DNA of 64,000 nt from PALSA-600 sp963842335 (GTDB lineage: Bacteria; Actinomycetota; Thermoleophilia; Gaiellales; Gaiellaceae). Of the stretch, positions 32,155 to 41,016 are shown one piece after another; within the stretch, counting starts at the first letter, position 1, and each line of letters opens with the position of its first letter. The DNA lies in contig CAWJGF010000019.1 in NCBI GenBank assembly GCA_963842335.1, positions 43,680-107,679 on the forward strand. The letters run 5' to 3'. Under the pieces are notes generated by a model, which saw only the letters and a list, made by a program, of their open reading frames with translations, did no database searches and was not told the origin of the DNA. The position numbers and the translations under genes were made by a program.

Positions 32155-33486
32155 TCACGATCCGAAGATCGCCTTCTTCTGCTTCTGGATGCTCTTGACG
32201 AGCCCGTCGATGTTCGTCGGGTCGTTCAGGAACGACTGCAGCGACGGGATCATCACCGTGGAGGCGAAGTCCGGCCGCGTGTCGCGGTCCATGTACTGCG
32301 CAATGTGCTTGGTGGAGGCGATCAGTGCCGCCTCCTTCTTCTGCAACGGGCTGTAATAGGACTTGTTCGCGTGGATGTTGACCGCGAGGTTCCCCGGGTT
32401 GAGCGGGTTGTAGATGTTGATTGCCTGCGCGGTACCGAAATACCCGACGAGCTTCTTCGCGCCGCTCAGGTTCTTCGGCTTCTTCGAGAGCATGTAGCCG
32501 TCGATCGGCGCATCGATCGAGTCCTGCCCCCACTTCGAGTTGATCGACGGGAACGGGAAGAAGTCGACATCACCCTGGTTGGCCTTCTTGAAGTTGCTGA
32601 CGACGAACCCGCCGAGCAGGAACATGCCCGCCTGCTTGTTCTCGAGCTGCGTCGCGCCGTCTTGCCACGTCAGTCCGAGTGCGCCCTGCGAGTAGTAGGG
32701 GAGCAACTCCGCCCACTGCTTGAAGACCGCCTTCGCCTGGGCGCCGTCCCACGCTTCCTTGCCCGCCATCAGGTTGACGTGGAAGTGGTACCCGTTGATG
32801 CGCATGTTCAGGATGTCGAACGTGCCCATTGCCGGCCAGCCGTCCTTGTCGGTGAACGCGATCGGGGTCAGCCCATCGGTCTGCATCTTCTTCGCGAGCG
32901 CGATGAACTGGTCCCACGTCTTTGGAACCGTGTAACCCTTCTCTTTCCAGAGGCTCTTCCGGTAGTAGATCGCCCACGGGTAGTTCTTGTTCGGCACCAG
33001 GTACTGATGCCCATCGAGACCCGTCGAGGCGGCCTTGATCGACGGCGGCATCTGCGGGGTCAGAGCCTTCCAGACGTCGTCGATCGGCGTGGCGAGGCCC
33101 TTCGCAGCGAAGAACTGCATCCGGTAGCCCGCGAACCAGGTGAAGACATCGTCCGGACGGCCCTGTAGGTAGCTGTTGATCTGATTCTGGAACGTGTTGT
33201 GGTCGACGGTGTTGGTCTTGACCTTGATCCCCGTATTGGCGGTGAACTTCTTCGTCGTCGCCGCGAGGGCCTCGATCCCCGGGTGCGTCTCGTACGACCC
33301 GAGCGTGACCGTGTCTGCAAGATCCTCGAGCCATGCGGCAGGCGCCGCGCCTCGCGCGCGGCCGGCGGTCATCCCGGCCGCGGCGGCCAGCCCACCGGCC
33401 CCCGCGGCGGCGAGTAGCCCACGACGCGTCGTCTGCCGCGATGCGAGCTCTTCGAGGTCGAACTGCAGAGGGTTGTCGTCCGACAT
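32155..33486 (-). CDS. Extracellular sugar-binding protein with Tat-type signal
   Basis: A 443-residue CUT1-type solute-binding protein. The leader contains a twin-arginine pattern (TTRRGLLAAAGAGG, about 19-32) followed by an Ala-rich hydrophobic stretch, so export in folded form by Tat is likely; no lipobox Cys is seen. The mature part has the usual binding-protein blocks, including ALGLTWQDGATQLENKQAGM and DFFPFPSINSKWG. ATG 33486 was chosen because AGGAGG lies nine bases upstream. It leads the operon, and with melA inside the same unit the ligand is probably an alpha-galactoside such as melibiose or raffinose. Confidence 0.92.
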   Translation of the reverse strand: MSDDNPLQFDLEELASRQTTRRGLLAAAGAGGLAAAAGMTAGRARGAAPAAWLEDLADTVTLGSYETHPGIEALAATTKKFTANTGIKVKTNTVDHNTFQNQINSYLQGRPDDVFTWFAGYRMQFFAAKGLATPIDDVWKALTPQMPPSIKAASTGLDGHQYLVPNKNYPWAIYYRKSLWKEKGYTVPKTWDQFIALAKKMQTDGLTPIAFTDKDGWPAMGTFDILNMRINGYHFHVNLMAGKEAWDGAQAKAVFKQWAELLPYYSQGALGLTWQDGATQLENKQAGMFLLGGFVVSNFKKANQGDVDFFPFPSINSKWGQDSIDAPIDGYMLSKKPKNLSGAKKLVGYFGTAQAINIYNPLNPGNLAVNIHANKSYYSPLQKKEAALIASTKHIAQYMDRDTRPDFASTVMIPSLQSFLNDPTNIDGLVKSIQKQKKAIFGS

Positions 33487-33704
33487 TTGGATCCTCCTGG
33501 GTCTCGGGCACGCGATCGCGGAAAAGCACACGATCGAACAAAAACACTTGCGGGGCAACACTGGCACGTTCGCAACGTCCGTGTCAAGTCAAGGCCGAAA
33601 TCGGGCAAATCGGCCGCACCAGCCGTCTGATCTGCTTGTCTACCCTTGACGGAACCTGTTGGTTCGCGTTGAGTATTGTGCGGATCCCTACCCCAGAAGG
33701 AGCC
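33487..33704. promoter_or_regulatory. Divergent control region of the galactoside locus
   Basis: This 218-bp spacer separates the leftward importer operon from the rightward regulator-galT-lacZ group. On the minus strand a TTGACA hexamer (33581-33586) is followed by the palindrome ACGTT-CGC-AACGT at 33566-33578. On the plus strand TTGACG (33646-33651) is followed by a dyad AACC-TGTT-GGTT at 33653-33664. Both dyads are good candidates for operators of the adjacent DeoR/GlpR-type repressor, but no binding evidence exists. Confidence 0.4.
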
Positions 33705-34508
33705 ATGCTCGCGGCCCAACGCCACAAGCTGATCGTCGAGGAGACCCGCCGCCAGGGTGCCGTGCGGGTCAGCGAGCTGACCGACTTGCTCGCGGTCTCC
33801 GAGATGACGGTCCGGCGCGACCTCGATTCGCTCGCGGCAGCCGGTCTTCTCGAAAAGGTGCACGGCGGCGCCACGATCCGGGGCGGGCTCAGCGCGGAAG
33901 AGCCCGGCTTCGAGGCGAAGTCCCACCGTCAGCTGAAGGAGAAGGAAGCGATTGTCCGGGCGGCCGCGCAGCTTGTCGAGCCGGGCCAGTCGATCGGGCT
34001 GACCGCCGGCACGACGACTTGGCGTCTCGCTCATCACCTCGCACACGTGCCGGATCTGACCGTCGTCACGAACTCCATTCAGGTGGCGAACGTGCTCCAC
34101 CGTGAGTCGCGGCCGGACCTGACGGTCGTGCTGACCGGCGGCGTCCGCACGCCGTCCGATGCGCTCGTCGGGCCACTCGCCTTGACGGCGATCCGGTCGC
34201 TGCACCTCGACGTGCTGATCATGGGTGTCCACGGAGTCACGGCTGACGTCGGCCTGACGACCCCCAACCTCCTCGAAGCCGAGACGGATCGGGCGCTCGT
34301 TGACGCCTCCGCGCGGCTCGTCGTCGTAGCCGATCACACGAAATGGGGCGTCCGCGGTTTGAGCCGGATCGCCGGCCTGGAGGACATCGATGTCTTCGTC
34401 TCCGACCACCGCCTCGACCGCGCAGCGCGCGCCGCGATCGGCAAGCGCGTGAAGCGCCTGTTGATCGCGCCGGCCCGCGCGCAGCGCCACCTCAGCGGAG
34501 CGGCATGA
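33705..34508 (+). CDS. DeoR/GlpR-family transcriptional regulator
   Basis: A 267-residue sugar-responsive repressor. The N-terminal winged HTH (about 1-57) has RHKLIVEETRRQGAVRVSELTD, AVSEMTVRRDLDSLA and EKVHGGA, the DeoR signature. The C-terminal sugar-phosphate-binding domain has LTAGTTT near 103, TNSI near 124 and a GVHGVTADVGLTTPN loop near 176. ATG 33705 has an AGAAGGAG ribosome site four bases upstream. It overlaps galT by 4 bp (ATGA), so it is co-transcribed with galT and lacZ and probably controls both arms of the locus, with a galactose-derived phosphate as the likely inducer. Confidence 0.92.
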   Translation: MLAAQRHKLIVEETRRQGAVRVSELTDLLAVSEMTVRRDLDSLAAAGLLEKVHGGATIRGGLSAEEPGFEAKSHRQLKEKEAIVRAAAQLVEPGQSIGLTAGTTTWRLAHHLAHVPDLTVVTNSIQVANVLHRESRPDLTVVLTGGVRTPSDALVGPLALTAIRSLHLDVLIMGVHGVTADVGLTTPNLLEAETDRALVDASARLVVVADHTKWGVRGLSRIAGLEDIDVFVSDHRLDRAARAAIGKRVKRLLIAPARAQRHLSGAA

Positions 34509-35362
34509 GCACCTCGACCCGAGGCGACCTGCGCACGGATCAACTGACCGGCGCACAGACGTTCGTCGTCGACTCGCGCCAGGACCGGCCGAACCTGCCA
34601 GAAGCCGTGTGCCCGTTTTGCGTCGGAGGGATCGAGGCGCCAGAGGACTACGACGTTCGTTGGTTCCCGAACAGCTGGCCTGCGATGCCGGACGGTCGCT
34701 GCGAGGTCGTGCTCTACACGCCGCAACATGACGCGACGTTCTGGTCGCTCGGCGTCGACGGCGCGCGCAAGGTCATCGATCTCTGGGCCGGGCGAAGCGA
34801 GGCGCTCGGCGCCCGGGACGACGTCGACTACGTGCTCGTCTTCGAGAACCGAGGAGCGGCCGTCGGCGCGACGATCTCGCACCCACACGGGCAGATCTAC
34901 GCATTCGATTTCGTGCCGGAGCTCCCGCGCCGTGAGCTCCGGCGCGGCACCCTGCTCGGCGAGCTGGGCGACCGGTTCGTCGCCGATGCACCTGGATGGC
35001 ACGCATGGGTGCCCGAAGCCCCGATCTTCCCCTACGCGGTGCGCCTCGCCCCCGACGATCACGTGCCGGATCTCCCCTCGCTCGACGACGACGGTCGCCA
35101 TGGGCTCGCTGCACTGCTCGTCGATGTCCTGGCCCGCTTCGACCGGCTGTTCGAGGCCGAGACGCCGTACATGCTGTGGATCCATCAGAGGCCGTTCGAC
35201 GGCCGCGAATGGTCCGGTGCGCGGCTCCATGTCGAGATCGTCACGCCGTGGCGCGCGCCGGGAGTGCTGCGCTACGTCGCGGCCGGCGAATTGGGCTCGG
35301 GCGTCTACTTCAATCCGGTCGCACCCGACGCTGCCGCGCAGTCGTTGCGAGACGCTCTCTGA
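34505..35362 (+). CDS. galT: Galactose-1-phosphate uridylyltransferase
   Basis: A 285-residue Leloir-pathway enzyme converting galactose-1-phosphate plus UDP-glucose into UDP-galactose plus glucose-1-phosphate. The HIT-like active site is HPHGQ at 126-130; H128 is the nucleophile by comparison with the family HxH motif. CPFC at 36-39 supplies metal-binding Cys. Its length is shorter than the ~350-residue Escherichia coli enzyme because of a reduced N-terminus. ATG 34505 overlaps the regulator stop, and its own stop overlaps the proposed lacZ start. Confidence 0.93.
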   Translation: MSTSTRGDLRTDQLTGAQTFVVDSRQDRPNLPEAVCPFCVGGIEAPEDYDVRWFPNSWPAMPDGRCEVVLYTPQHDATFWSLGVDGARKVIDLWAGRSEALGARDDVDYVLVFENRGAAVGATISHPHGQIYAFDFVPELPRRELRRGTLLGELGDRFVADAPGWHAWVPEAPIFPYAVRLAPDDHVPDLPSLDDDGRHGLAALLVDVLARFDRLFEAETPYMLWIHQRPFDGREWSGARLHVEIVTPWRAPGVLRYVAAGELGSGVYFNPVAPDAAAQSLRDAL

Positions 35363-38304
35363 GCACCCACGCGAAGAGCCTCGAATCGCTCCTCGAGCTC
35401 GGCGGCCGCCCGACGTGGATGATGCCGGAGCTCGCGAGCCTGAATCGCCTGCAGCCGACCGCGACGCTCGCCCGAGGCGCCGCTCGCGTGCGCAATCTCG
35501 ACGGCCGCTGGGAGTTCCGTCTTGCGGCACGTCCCGAAAGCGCGCCGCGGGCGCTTGCGGCGCCGCGCGGCTGGCACGAGGTCGAAGTGCCGGGGCTGTG
35601 GACGATGCAAGGCTTCGGAAAGCCGCATTACACGAACATCGTGATGCCTTTCGGCGAGCCACCCCCAAGGGTGCCCGAGCAGAACGAAACCGGCATCTAC
35701 CGGCGTTCGTTCACGATCCCTCGTGGCTGGCACTCGCGGCCCGTGGTCCTCCATTTCGGCGCGGCCGAAGGCGCGCTCTACGTGCTCGTGAACGGCAACC
35801 CAGTCGGAATTGCGAAGGACGCGCGCACTCCGTCAGAGTTCGACATCAGCGAGCTCGTGCGCCACGACGGGGCGAACGAGCTCGTCGCGGTCGTGCTCCG
35901 TTGGTCGGATGCGAGTTTCGTCGAGGATCAGGATCAGTGGTGGCAGGCCGGCTTGTCGCGCTCGATCCAACTCGTCTCGCCTACCGTTCGCGATGTCGAA
36001 GTGCGCGCCGGGGCCGACGGACAGTTTTCAGTGCGCAGCGAAGAGGGCCATGTCCGCCTGGTCGACGCGCGCGGGCGCTCGGTCGTGAAGGGCTTGCTGG
36101 AGGACGGCATCTTCGCTGCCGACGTGCGCCGACCACGGTTGTGGTCGGCCGAGGACCCAGCGCTCTACCGCCTCGAGGTGACCGCCGGAGGCGAGACCGT
36201 CTCGACCTCGGTCGGCTTCCGACAGATCGAGATCTGCGACCGCCAACTGCTCATCAACGGCCGGCGAGTGCTGATCGCCGGGGTCAACCGCCACGAGCAC
36301 GACGACACACGCGGGCGCGCGATCACCCGACAGGCAATGGAGACGGACATCAGGCTGATGAAGCGCTCCAACATCAACGCCGTACGGACCTCGCACTACC
36401 CAGACGACCCGTACTGGCTCGAGCTCTGTGACCGTTACGGCCTCTATGTGATTGACGAGGCGAACATCGAGTCACATGCGTACTACGACGATCTCTGCGA
36501 CGACCCGCGCTATCGGAACCAGTGGGTCGAACGCGTCGCGAACATGGTCGAGCGTGACAAGAACCATCCGAGCGTGATCCTCTGGTCGCTCGGAAACGAA
36601 AGCGGCTACGGTCCGAACCACGACGCCGCCGCAGGCTGGGTGCGGGCCAGAGACACCTCGCGGCCGTTGCACTACGAGGGTGCAATCCGGCGCGACTGGG
36701 ACGGTGGGCTCCCGGCGACCGACGTCGTCTGTCCCATGTACCCGGAGCTCGATTCGATCGTGGCGTGGGCGGCCGCAGAGACCGACGATCCGCGGCCGAT
36801 GATCCTCTGCGAGTACTCGCACGCGATGGGCAACTCCAACGGCGGCCTCGCCGACTACTTCGACGCGTTCAGACGGCATGACGGGCTCCAGGGTGGGTTC
36901 ATCTGGGAGTGGGTCGATCACGGAATTCGGCAGGTCGACGCGCAGGGGCTTGCGTACTGGGCCTATGGCGGCGACTTCGGCGATGTGCCGAACGATTCGA
37001 ACTTCTGTGCCGACGGAATCGTCTGGCCCGATCGCACCCCGCATCCAGCGCTCGAGGAGCTCAAGTTCCTCGCGCAGCCCGTACACGTCGAGGCACGGCC
37101 CGGAGGGCGCTTTCACATCCACAATCGCCACGACTTCACTTCGCTCGAGCGCTACCGCGGCGACTGGGAGCTGACCGTTGACGGCGAGCGGCACCTGGGC
37201 GGGCGCCTGCCGGCGCTTCGGGTAGGCCCCGGAGGCGCGCTCGACGTCGCGCTCGACCTGCCACGCGGCACAGGTGAGCGCTTCATCACGTTCCGCTTTG
37301 TACTGCGGGCCGCGACGGACTGGGCGCCGGCCGGTCATCAGGTCGCCCAGCTGCAGTTGCCTCTACCGGGGCGCGCGCCGAAGCGACGTCGCGAGCGCGC
37401 CGTCCGGGCGACCCCCGACGGGGTGCTCGAGGTCGGCCGCGTGCGCGCGAGCGTCGACCTTGACGCGGGCGTGTTACGCGAGCTCGCACTCGACGGTCGC
37501 AACCTGCTCGTCGACGGAATGCGCTTGCAGCTGTGGCGCGCGCCGACTGACAACGACGGACTGCCACAGGTGCCGAGCAGGCAAAGCGGCGTACTCCCGC
37601 TGTGGCTCGAGCTTGGCCTCGACCGGCTCGAGCCCGAGCTCGTCTCGGCCCGTGCCAGGAACGCCACGATCGAGCTCGTGCACCGGGTCGACGGCCTGCT
37701 GACCCATCGTCACCGCTACCGGCTGCTGACGAACGGCGAACTCGCCGTCGAGAACGTGGTGGAGCTCGGCCCACGCCTTCGCGACGTCCCACGGATCGGC
37801 ACGGTGGTCACGCTCGTCCCTGGGCTCGAACGGCTTACCTGGTTCGGCCGCGGGCCTTGGGAGGCGTACGCCGACCGGCTTGCCTCCACCGTCGTCGGCC
37901 GCTTCGAAGCCACGGTTACCGACCAGTACGTGCCCTACATTCTCCCGCAAGAGCACGGGCACCACCCCGACACGCGCTGGCTGACACTGACCGACAGCGC
38001 AGGCTTCGGCGTTGCCGTGCGCGGACGGCCGACGATCGGGTTCGGAGCGAGCCACTTCACCGCCGCAGACCTGACGGCGGCGCGGCACACCAACGAATTG
38101 AAGCCGCGCGCGGAGGTGGTACTGAGCCTCGACCACGCGCAGCGGGGGCTTGGCACGGCGAGTTGCGGCCCCGACACGGCCGAGCGCTACCGGCTCCTCG
38201 AGCCGCACTACTCCTTCGACTATTTTCTGGCGCCGATCGCGCGCGCTCCCGCCGACGCGACGGCGACGAGCGACGCGCCGTCGCGGCCGGTCCGCTCGCG
38301 GTAG
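35359..38304 (+). CDS. lacZ: Beta-galactosidase, GH2 (LacZ type)
   Basis: A 981-residue GH2 enzyme. Order: sugar-binding jelly roll (about 30-180), Ig-like domain, TIM barrel (about 280-570) with acid/base E414 in LGNESGYG and nucleophile E485 in ILCEYSHAMGNSNG, then a further Ig domain and the C-terminal Bgal small-chain domain. Starting at the first in-frame ATG (35419) would cut into the conserved WxxPE...LNRL N-terminal motif, and no ATG/GTG/TTG lies between; CTG 35359 overlaps the galT stop as CTGA and is the best start. Its last 85 bp overlap galK on the other strand. Confidence 0.9.
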   Translation: MSTHAKSLESLLELGGRPTWMMPELASLNRLQPTATLARGAARVRNLDGRWEFRLAARPESAPRALAAPRGWHEVEVPGLWTMQGFGKPHYTNIVMPFGEPPPRVPEQNETGIYRRSFTIPRGWHSRPVVLHFGAAEGALYVLVNGNPVGIAKDARTPSEFDISELVRHDGANELVAVVLRWSDASFVEDQDQWWQAGLSRSIQLVSPTVRDVEVRAGADGQFSVRSEEGHVRLVDARGRSVVKGLLEDGIFAADVRRPRLWSAEDPALYRLEVTAGGETVSTSVGFRQIEICDRQLLINGRRVLIAGVNRHEHDDTRGRAITRQAMETDIRLMKRSNINAVRTSHYPDDPYWLELCDRYGLYVIDEANIESHAYYDDLCDDPRYRNQWVERVANMVERDKNHPSVILWSLGNESGYGPNHDAAAGWVRARDTSRPLHYEGAIRRDWDGGLPATDVVCPMYPELDSIVAWAAAETDDPRPMILCEYSHAMGNSNGGLADYFDAFRRHDGLQGGFIWEWVDHGIRQVDAQGLAYWAYGGDFGDVPNDSNFCADGIVWPDRTPHPALEELKFLAQPVHVEARPGGRFHIHNRHDFTSLERYRGDWELTVDGERHLGGRLPALRVGPGGALDVALDLPRGTGERFITFRFVLRAATDWAPAGHQVAQLQLPLPGRAPKRRRERAVRATPDGVLEVGRVRASVDLDAGVLRELALDGRNLLVDGMRLQLWRAPTDNDGLPQVPSRQSGVLPLWLELGLDRLEPELVSARARNATIELVHRVDGLLTHRHRYRLLTNGELAVENVVELGPRLRDVPRIGTVVTLVPGLERLTWFGRGPWEAYADRLASTVVGRFEATVTDQYVPYILPQEHGHHPDTRWLTLTDSAGFGVAVRGRPTIGFGASHFTAADLTAARHTNELKPRAEVVLSLDHAQRGLGTASCGPDTAERYRLLEPHYSFDYFLAPIARAPADATATSDAPSRPVRSR

Positions 38305-39239
38305 GCACTCGAGACGTCGGCTGCGACCTGCTCGGCCCGTTCGACGTCGGTGAGTGCCAGCATTGCGCCGCCGAAGCCGCCGCCGAGCAGTCGGGCGCCG
38401 TACGCTCCCGCCTCTTCGGCGAGCGCGACGAGCAGATCGAGTTCGGGAGTGGAGACCTCGTAGTCGTTCCTCAGGCTTGCGTGACTTTCGAGGAGCAAGC
38501 GACCGGCGGCGGCGAGGTCAAGACGCTCGAGCGCGGCCGCGAAGTCACGGACCCGCTGGTTCTCCGTCTGAACGTGACGGACCCGGCGCGGCATCCCGGC
38601 TTCGAGCTCCTGCCGCCGCTGCGCATACCCCGACGTCTCGTGGCTGTGCGCCACCGCCGAGTCGACGACGACGAGCGCCGCTTCGGCAGGGAGCGCGACA
38701 AAGCGATGCTCGAGAGTCCCGCAATCGAGCAGGATCGCATGGCCCTCACGACCGAGTAGGGCGGCTGCCTGGTCGAGGATGCCGCACGGCACCCCGACCG
38801 CGCGCAACTCCGCGCGTTGGCATGCCAGCGCAAGCTCGATCGGGTCGAGCGCGAAGTCCGCAACCGCACAGAGTGCGAGCGCCACCGCGACCTCGAGCGC
38901 AGCCGACGACGAGAGACCTGCACCGGCCGGCAGGTTGGAGCTGACGGTTCCGGTCAGCCCGGCCGGAGGTCGGCCTAGGAGGTCGAGCTCGGCGGCGACG
39001 GCCTGCGCGTAGCGCGCCCAGCCGGACGCCGTAGCACCGCTGCCGTCGGCGAGGAACGGAGCGGCCACGCCGAACCGCTCCGAGACGAGCGAGACTTCCC
39101 CTACCGCCGGGGCAGCGTCGAGCGAGATGCCGTACTGGATCGCGACCGGTAGGACGAGTCCGCCGCTGTAGTCGGTGTGCTCACCAATCAGGTTCACCCG
39201 CCCAGGCGCCCAGGCGGCGCACACTCGTGCTCGCGTCAT
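38220..39239 (-). CDS. galK: Galactokinase
   Basis: A 339-residue GHMP-family kinase phosphorylating galactose at C1. Motif 1 is GRVNLIGEHTDY (13-24), the ATP loop is GAGLSSSAA (106-114), the catalytic Asp region is CGILDQAA and motif 3 is GARLLGGGFGGA. The length is slightly short for GalK (about 380), mainly at the C-terminus. ATG 39239 is clear. The gene converges on lacZ and overlaps it by 85 bp, so it is transcribed separately from the galT-lacZ unit although it belongs to the same pathway. Confidence 0.93.
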   Translation of the reverse strand: MTRARVCAAWAPGRVNLIGEHTDYSGGLVLPVAIQYGISLDAAPAVGEVSLVSERFGVAAPFLADGSGATASGWARYAQAVAAELDLLGRPPAGLTGTVSSNLPAGAGLSSSAALEVAVALALCAVADFALDPIELALACQRAELRAVGVPCGILDQAAALLGREGHAILLDCGTLEHRFVALPAEAALVVVDSAVAHSHETSGYAQRRQELEAGMPRRVRHVQTENQRVRDFAAALERLDLAAAGRLLLESHASLRNDYEVSTPELDLLVALAEEAGAYGARLLGGGFGGAMLALTDVERAEQVAADVSSAYRERTGRDGASLVAVASAGARAIGARK

Positions 39240-39295
39240 GGGTCGCGATCATACGAGGCTCGCTGAGACGCGACACCCAGCAGGTCGTCCACCGT

Positions 39296-39329
39296 GACGC
39301 CTATCGTGTCAGGCGTCCTGCCCAGGACG
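39296..39329 (-). promoter_or_regulatory. Competing hairpins in the galK leader
   Basis: The segment 39312-39320 can pair either with 39296-39301 (GACGCC/GGCGTC) or with 39323-39329 (CGTCCTG/CAGGACG). The two structures exclude each other and lie about 60-90 bp upstream of the galK start. This looks like an attenuator or RNA switch but could be chance in GC-rich DNA. Confidence 0.3.
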
Positions 39330-39367
39330 GCTCCAGCGCAGAACCGAAGGTTGCGTAAAGGGGTCAT

Positions 39368-39399
39368 GGCGGGCCCTCGCCGCTGCGCGAGGGCCCGCC
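39368..39399 (-). terminator. Strong hairpin terminating fabF
   Basis: A perfect 13-bp stem (left arm GGCGGGCCCTCGC) with a 6-base loop begins 29 bases after the fabF stop. The T run after it on the minus strand is short (CCCCTTTA). It separates fabF from galK, both leftward. Confidence 0.7.
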
Positions 39400-39427
39400 T
39401 CTGCGCCGGTCGTCGGACAGGATCGGG

Positions 39428-40687
39428 TCAGGCAGCGGCCGGCGGCCAGCGCCGGAACACGACTGCTGTGTTGTGCCCGCCGAACCCGAAGGAGTTCGAA
39501 ACGCCGACCTCGACCTGCTGCGTGCGTGCGGTGTTCGCGATGTAGTCGAGATCGCAGTCGGGGTCGGGCGTCGTCTGGTTGATCGTCGGCGGCAGCACCC
39601 CCGACCGCAAGGCGAGAATCGTGAAGACCGCCTCGACCGCGCCCGCCGCACCGAGGGTATGACCCGTTGCCCCCTTCGTCGAGGAGACCGGCGTCCGACG
39701 CGCGTTTTCCTCTCCGAGCGCGAGCTTCAGCACCCGGGTTTCCCCGGCATCGCCCGCCGGCGTCGACGTGCCATGAGCGTTCACGTAGCCGACCTCGTCA
39801 GGCTGGATGCCGGCGGCAGCGAATGCCATGCGCAGCGCACGCGCGGGGTTATGACCGCTTGGATCGGGGTCGGAGACATGATTGGCGTCGGAGGAGATGC
39901 CGTACCCGATCAGCTCGGCGTAGATACGGGCGCCGCGCGCCTGTGCGTGCTCGAGCTCCTCGAGCACGAGCACGGCCGCACCCTCGGCGATCACGAACCC
40001 GTCGCGTCCGGCATCGAACGGCCGTGACGCAGCTTCCGGGTCGTCGTTTCGTACCGAGAGCGCCCGCATCGCACCAAAGCCGGCCAGGCCGACCGGTGTG
40101 ATCGGCGCTTCCGTGCCACCGCAGAACATCACGTCGGCGCGGTCGAGCCGAATCGCGTCGAAGCCGTCGCCGATCGCCATGTTCGATGCGGCGCAGGCCG
40201 TGGACTCCGAGACCAGCGGGCCGCGTGTGCCGAGCTCGATCGAGACCCACCCCGCGGCGAGATTCGGGAGCGTTTGCACGATCGAGAACGGGCTCACCCG
40301 TTGAGGACCACGTCGCTCGATCTGGATCACGCACTCCTCGAAGGAGCCGACTCCTCCGATCGCCGTCGCAATGGCCGCGCCGGCACGCTCCGCGACATGT
40401 GCCACGTCGAGACCCGAGTCGGATTCCGCCTGGCGGGCAGCCGCCAGTGCGAGGTGCGTACATCGATCCATTTTCCGAGCCGACTTCTGATCGACAACCG
40501 CACGCACATCGAGGTCCTTCACCTCGCAGGCAAAGCGCGTCGTGTAGTCGCTTGCGTCGAATCGCGTGATCGGGCCGGCGCCGGACTGGCCTGCCAACAA
40601 TGCGTTCCAGGACTCGTCGACCGAGTTGCCGATCGGGCTCACCATCCCGAGACCGGTGACGACAACCCTCCGTAGCTGCGAGCCCAC
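39428..40687 (-). CDS. fabF: Beta-ketoacyl-ACP synthase II
   Basis: A 419-residue condensing enzyme of type II fatty acid synthesis, elongating acyl-ACP with malonyl-ACP. The catalytic triad is complete: C165 (TACAASN), H305 (NAHGTSTP) and H343 (TKGATGHTLGAAG), with K338. GTG 40687 starts VGSQLRRVVVTGLGMVSPIG, the standard N-terminus. No acpP, fabD or fabG gene adjoins it, so it is isolated from the usual fab cluster. A polyketide-type ketosynthase is unlikely given the length and closeness to the FabF pattern. Confidence 0.93.
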   Translation of the reverse strand: MGSQLRRVVVTGLGMVSPIGNSVDESWNALLAGQSGAGPITRFDASDYTTRFACEVKDLDVRAVVDQKSARKMDRCTHLALAAARQAESDSGLDVAHVAERAGAAIATAIGGVGSFEECVIQIERRGPQRVSPFSIVQTLPNLAAGWVSIELGTRGPLVSESTACAASNMAIGDGFDAIRLDRADVMFCGGTEAPITPVGLAGFGAMRALSVRNDDPEAASRPFDAGRDGFVIAEGAAVLVLEELEHAQARGARIYAELIGYGISSDANHVSDPDPSGHNPARALRMAFAAAGIQPDEVGYVNAHGTSTPAGDAGETRVLKLALGEENARRTPVSSTKGATGHTLGAAGAVEAVFTILALRSGVLPPTINQTTPDPDCDLDYIANTARTQQVEVGVSNSFGFGGHNTAVVFRRWPPAAA

Positions 40688-40725
40688 GGCCGCAGGCTAC
40701 GGCAACCGCTTGCTGCGACGACGCC

Positions 40726-40941
40726 TTACCGGTCGTCGTCGGTCAGTGCGTACAGCTCCTTCTGGTGCTTGATCCGGGCGAGCATCTCGACGTAGACGTC
40801 GAGCACCGCACGCATCTCGGGTCGCGTGTCGTTCTGCCAGGCGGGCGGCAGGTGCTGCCGACCCTGCCGGCGAGCAGCCTGCTCGCGGTTCCAGTGGTCG
40901 AGGAGTCGCCGGTCGACTGCCATGACCGTGCTGATCGGCAC
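40726..40941 (-). CDS. Small hypothetical protein upstream of fabF
   Basis: A 71-residue (GTG 40941) or 65-residue (ATG 40923) helical, charged protein with RRLLDHWNREQAARRQGRQHLPPAWQNDTRPEMRAVLDVYVEMLARIKHQKEL. It is leftward and 38 bp upstream of fabF. The sequence looks genuinely coding (amphipathic helices, no low-complexity shadow), but I do not recognise the family. Confidence 0.5.
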   Translation of the reverse strand: MPISTVMAVDRRLLDHWNREQAARRQGRQHLPPAWQNDTRPEMRAVLDVYVEMLARIKHQKELYALTDDDR

Positions 40942-41016
40942 GATTGACGACAGGCTTTAGTCGAGAAGGATCGGGAAGATCCTCGGGCCGCGACCACGAG
41001 CAAGGAGTGAAGCCGC

